Origin: Bryobacterales bacterium
GTDB taxonomy: Bacteria; Acidobacteriota; Terriglobia; Bryobacterales; Bryobacteraceae
NCBI GenBank assembly: GCA_025353235.1
Contig: JANXQZ010001239.1
Location: 1 to 8,764, forward strand
DNA length: 8,764 nucleotides
Reading direction: 5' to 3'
Under the pieces are notes generated by a model, which was not told where the DNA came from, did not search any database, and saw only the letters and a program-made list of their open reading frames with translations. The position numbers were made by a program, and so were the translations under genes. Positions 7,125 through 8,764 of the stretch are shown piece by piece (position 1 is the stretch's first letter; every line of letters begins with the position of its first letter).

Positions 7125-8132
7125 CTATTTCCGAAACCAGTAAATCAGCAGTCCGTACCCCACGCCAGCCGGATCCGTAGTCCGCGCATATTGAAAAGCC
7201 ATAAAGCCTCCATCCGTAGACACGACCGGATTAGACGCCTTCCCCCCTTCGTAATCGTTGAAATGCGTCAGCCGGGTAAACTCCTTTCCGGTGCCGTCCA
7301 ATTTCAGCTTCCATATATCGATGTTGCCGGAGCCCCGTTTACCGCCCAACCTCTCACACTGCCGGTCCGCTTCCACGCACGTATACTGGCCGCCGGGGAA
7401 GATGCCCTCGCACTCGTTATACGATCCCGTCGCCTTGGACATGTTGGTGACCGCTCCGGTCGCCAAGTCTATGCCCATTGCCGAAGCCAGCCCCTTAGGC
7501 TCGTAGCACGTGAACGTCATCTTTGTGTCGTTGTCGTAAAAATCTTGCGCCTCCAAACGGCAGCTCTCGTCTTTGCTCTCGAAGACTACCTTTCGGTTCA
7601 CGAGCTTCGGCGTGCCAGAGAGGTCCAACTCAGCAGTCTCGAGTCGCGATGCCTGAGGAGCCAGCGACGGATCTTGCGGCGGCAACACGGAGTAGGAAAT
7701 TTTTAGGGTCGTTTTCGAGAGAGCCGCTCCCTCGCTCATCTTCTGGCCAAGGCGCACGGGCTTCGATCCGGGCGCTTTGCCGAGAAACCAGAGCTCGTTA
7801 TCACGCGTGCGGCTGGTCCGAATGTCCTCGAAACGTTCCGGCCCGATCAGGAGATAGTCGCCGGTGCTCAAGTGCATCACCCGGAGGAAGGCCGCGCCAG
7901 GAACATTGCACGTGAGGCAGCGAATCACGCGCGTTTTCAGATCGATCGTGAAAGCATCGCCGAAGCTCTTGCCCATAAACGCAACACGCTGATTGTCGGG
8001 AGAGATATCGGCTCGCTCGCCGAAGCTTGTCAGGATCTCGATGTTGGGCGGAAGGTGGTCGATCGGGTTCCCGGGTTTGCGTTGCGCCCCAAGAGCGAGG
8101 GTGAAAAGAAACAATAGCGCCAGCGATCTCAT
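7125..8132 (-). CDS. Secreted TolB/WD40-like beta-propeller protein
   Basis: The 335-residue protein begins with a clean signal peptide (MRSLALLFLFTLALGA, cut before Q17). The mature part has PD40/TolB-type repeats with the S-P-D or S-T-D-G turn followed by a hydrophobic strand: ADISPDNQRVAFMG (41-54), EGAALSKTTLKISYSV, and ASNPVVSTDGGFMAFQYART near the end. Intervening blade-like segments end in units such as DIWKLKLDGTGKEFTRLTHF. Such propellers bind proteins or ligands in the periplasm or outside the cell; no catalytic motif is visible. Seven cysteines, including C72-L-T-C75, suggest disulphides. I chose the ATG at 8132 over the one at 8138, because AAGGA (8139-8143) touches the 8138 codon directly but stands 6 nt from 8132. 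The gene is convergent with the receptor-cytochrome cluster and has its own promoter. Confidence 0.82.
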   Translation of the reverse strand: MRSLALLFLFTLALGAQRKPGNPIDHLPPNIEILTSFGERADISPDNQRVAFMGKSFGDAFTIDLKTRVIRCLTCNVPGAAFLRVMHLSTGDYLLIGPERFEDIRTSRTRDNELWFLGKAPGSKPVRLGQKMSEGAALSKTTLKISYSVLPPQDPSLAPQASRLETAELDLSGTPKLVNRKVVFESKDESCRLEAQDFYDNDTKMTFTCYEPKGLASAMGIDLATGAVTNMSKATGSYNECEGIFPGGQYTCVEADRQCERLGGKRGSGNIDIWKLKLDGTGKEFTRLTHFNDYEGGKASNPVVSTDGGFMAFQYARTTDPAGVGYGLLIYWFRK

Positions 8133-8138
8133 GTTCAT

Positions 8139-8143
8139 TCCTT
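8139..8143 (-). promoter_or_regulatory. Ribosome binding site that selects the 8132 start
   Basis: AAGGA on the minus strand is adjacent to the upstream ATG (8138) but six bases before the second ATG (8132), favouring the latter. Confidence 0.5.
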
Positions 8144-8165
8144 TTCGGCCTGCAAGATCGCTCTT

Positions 8166-8194
8166 ATCATACCGTCACCTGCCGCCCCCTTTAA
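8166..8194 (-). promoter_or_regulatory. Candidate sigma70-type promoter of the propeller gene
   Basis: On the minus strand TTAAAG (8194-8189) and TATGAT (8171-8166) are separated by exactly 17 nt, and the expected transcript start lies about 27 nt before the ATG at 8132. The -10 is good (5 of 6), the -35 only partial. Confidence 0.45.
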
Positions 8195-8227
8195 TAGCAT
8201 GAAATGGAACCTACCCCCTCAAAGTCC

Positions 8228-8350
8228 ATGCAAAACGTAATCATCATCGGATCCGGGTGCGCCGGAAACACGGCTGAGCCGTTCATCATCGGTGGACAAG
8301 AGCCAGGCGGCCAGCTCTCCATCACCAGCCTCGTCGACAATGCCCCCGGT
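8228..8350 (+). pseudogene. trxB: Thioredoxin reductase N-terminal remnant with internal deletion
   Basis: From the ATG at 8228 the frame reads MQNVIIIGSGCAGNTA, the FAD-binding Rossmann start (G-S-G-x-A-G) of bacterial thioredoxin reductase. It then jumps directly to a segment containing FIIGGQEPGGQLSITSLVDN and PG. In intact enzymes about nine or ten residues (the AIYTARANL helix segment) lie between these blocks, so a small in-frame deletion has removed part of the first helix. After PG at about 8350 similarity stops abruptly. The frame stays open to 8533, but those residues are not thioredoxin reductase. The CxxC redox centre and NADPH domain are absent. An intact enzyme is about 310 residues; only about 41 remain. 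This is a dead fragment, divergent from the propeller gene. Confidence 0.75.
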
Positions 8351-8352
8351 GC

Positions 8353-8562
8353 CCTGTTGAGATCGTCAGAGATCCGGGCGTTCGGCGCACGTCGGCCACC
8401 ATTGCCAGATTTCCTGTCCAGCTACAACTTAGGTACAGTCTCGTTATATAAGTCGATGTCCCATTTTTGTTCCATTTTTCTCGCCCGCAAGACAACGCCG
8501 AACCCGATATTCTTGGTCAGCTCATGCCGATAGGGTCGATTGATAGTGCCTTCAAGTCTGTC
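8353..8562. other. Noncoding stretch between gene remnants
   Basis: I see no recognisable gene, RNA or repeat here. Plus-strand codons continue the remnant frame to 8533 without known similarity, and the minus strand gives only short unrelated frames. An AT-rich patch at about 8445-8480 (TTATATAAG, then two runs of five T) contrasts with the flanks and could be a mobile-element end, but no inverted repeat partner was found. Confidence 0.35.
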
Positions 8563-8700
8563 TTACGATCCGTGAATTCTAAGAACCAGAATGTGGCCCA
8601 ATTCAACGGTAACAGCCGAGAGGCCATCCGAGGGTGCATCGACCGAGGTCATACAGTCGATCCAGGCGTTCATGTTGCGGTTCGCATCACGTTCAGTACA
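8563..8700 (-). pseudogene. Barstar-family protein remnant (central part)
   Basis: The minus strand encodes 45 residues between stops, including RNMNAWIDCMTSVDAPSDGL (positions 8-27), then VTVE and ILVLRI. RNxxAWIDCMT is the hallmark of bacterial barstar-like ribonuclease inhibitors, where it normally follows a GFPxFYG segment. Here that preceding segment is missing and a TGA occurs at 8703-8701. A TAA follows at 8565-8563, before the usual C-terminal PE-x-Y and AFVN-x-R parts. About half of a 90-130 residue protein remains. In intact form such proteins bind and block secreted or toxin ribonucleases in the cytoplasm; this fragment cannot be assumed functional. Sequence similarity is judged by eye. 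Confidence 0.62.
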
Positions 8701-8727
8701 TCACAACGTCGGCCGGTCACGAAAGGC

Positions 8728-8755
8728 TGTGGTTCGAATCCATGTCGGGAAGCCA
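8728..8755 (+). pseudogene. tRNA-like 3' fragment (T-arm, acceptor strand, CCA)
   Basis: TGTGG (8728-8732), the loop TTCGAAT (8733-8739) and CCATG (8740-8744) form a T-arm with three Watson-Crick pairs and two wobble pairs. The strand TCGGGAA (8745-8751), a discriminator G (8752) and CCA (8753-8755) follow with exact tRNA spacing. A matching 5' acceptor strand (TTCCCGA) and a D-arm are absent in the preceding 100 bases, and the upstream sequence does not fold into a convincing anticodon arm. A G discriminator would suit Asn or Asp. This looks like a tRNA 3' end copied or left by an integrative element. Confidence 0.55.
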
Positions 8756-8764
8756 AATATCCAT

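Noticed and set aside
7029..7706. 225-codon plus-strand frame opposite the propeller gene
   Set aside because: The minus strand has a signal peptide, ribosome binding site and propeller repeats; this frame has none.
8204..8533. A complete 109-residue protein on the plus strand
   Set aside because: Only the first ~41 residues after 8228 resemble a family (thioredoxin reductase), with a deletion; the rest has no similarity, so it is a remnant frame, not a gene.
8650..8755. A complete tRNA gene ending in CCA at 8755
   Set aside because: No complementary 5' acceptor strand, D-arm or convincing anticodon stem is present in the expected 70-90 bases upstream.
1..8764. CRISPR array, complete insertion sequence or long tandem repeat
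   Set aside because: No regularly spaced repeats, transposase motifs or paired terminal inverted repeats were seen anywhere in the window.

Overview
The window looks like chromosomal DNA from an acidobacterium, most likely of the Solibacter/Bryobacter type. This is inferred from content: an Oar-like TonB-dependent receptor with an N-terminal carboxypeptidase-regulatory-like domain, a secreted GH3 glycosidase, a TPR protein beside a seven-heme cytochrome, and a secreted TolB-like propeller protein. No rRNA or complete tRNA is present to fix the taxonomy.

Layout. Positions 1-861 (minus) hold the N-terminal 287 codons of a GH3 beta-glucosidase/beta-xylosidase that runs off the left edge. A 133-bp divergent intergenic region follows. 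Next comes a plus-strand cluster: the outer-membrane receptor (995-4252), a secreted TPR protein (about 4249-5238) and a seven-heme c-type cytochrome (about 5258-6154), packed with essentially no gaps. Positions 6126 to about 7120 (minus) carry a translationally coupled pair, an unrecognised protein and a PIN-domain protein. Both look cut at their outer ends, as if a fragment of another locus sits between two convergent genes. Positions 7125-8132 (minus) encode a secreted beta-propeller-like protein with its own promoter.

The right end (8133-8764) contains no intact gene I can support, but three unrelated fragments can be read. They are the N-terminus of a thioredoxin reductase with an internal deletion (plus), the core of a barstar-family protein (minus), and a tRNA-like T-arm plus acceptor 3' strand ending in CCA (plus). 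This is the pattern of a recombination or integration scar.

Functionally, the intact genes form an envelope set: polymer hydrolysis (GH3), outer-membrane uptake or adhesion (receptor), and periplasmic or extracytoplasmic electron transfer with a TPR scaffold. I do not see a complete new defence or mobile system. The most unusual material is the unknown protein/PIN pair and the cluster of gene remnants at the right edge.
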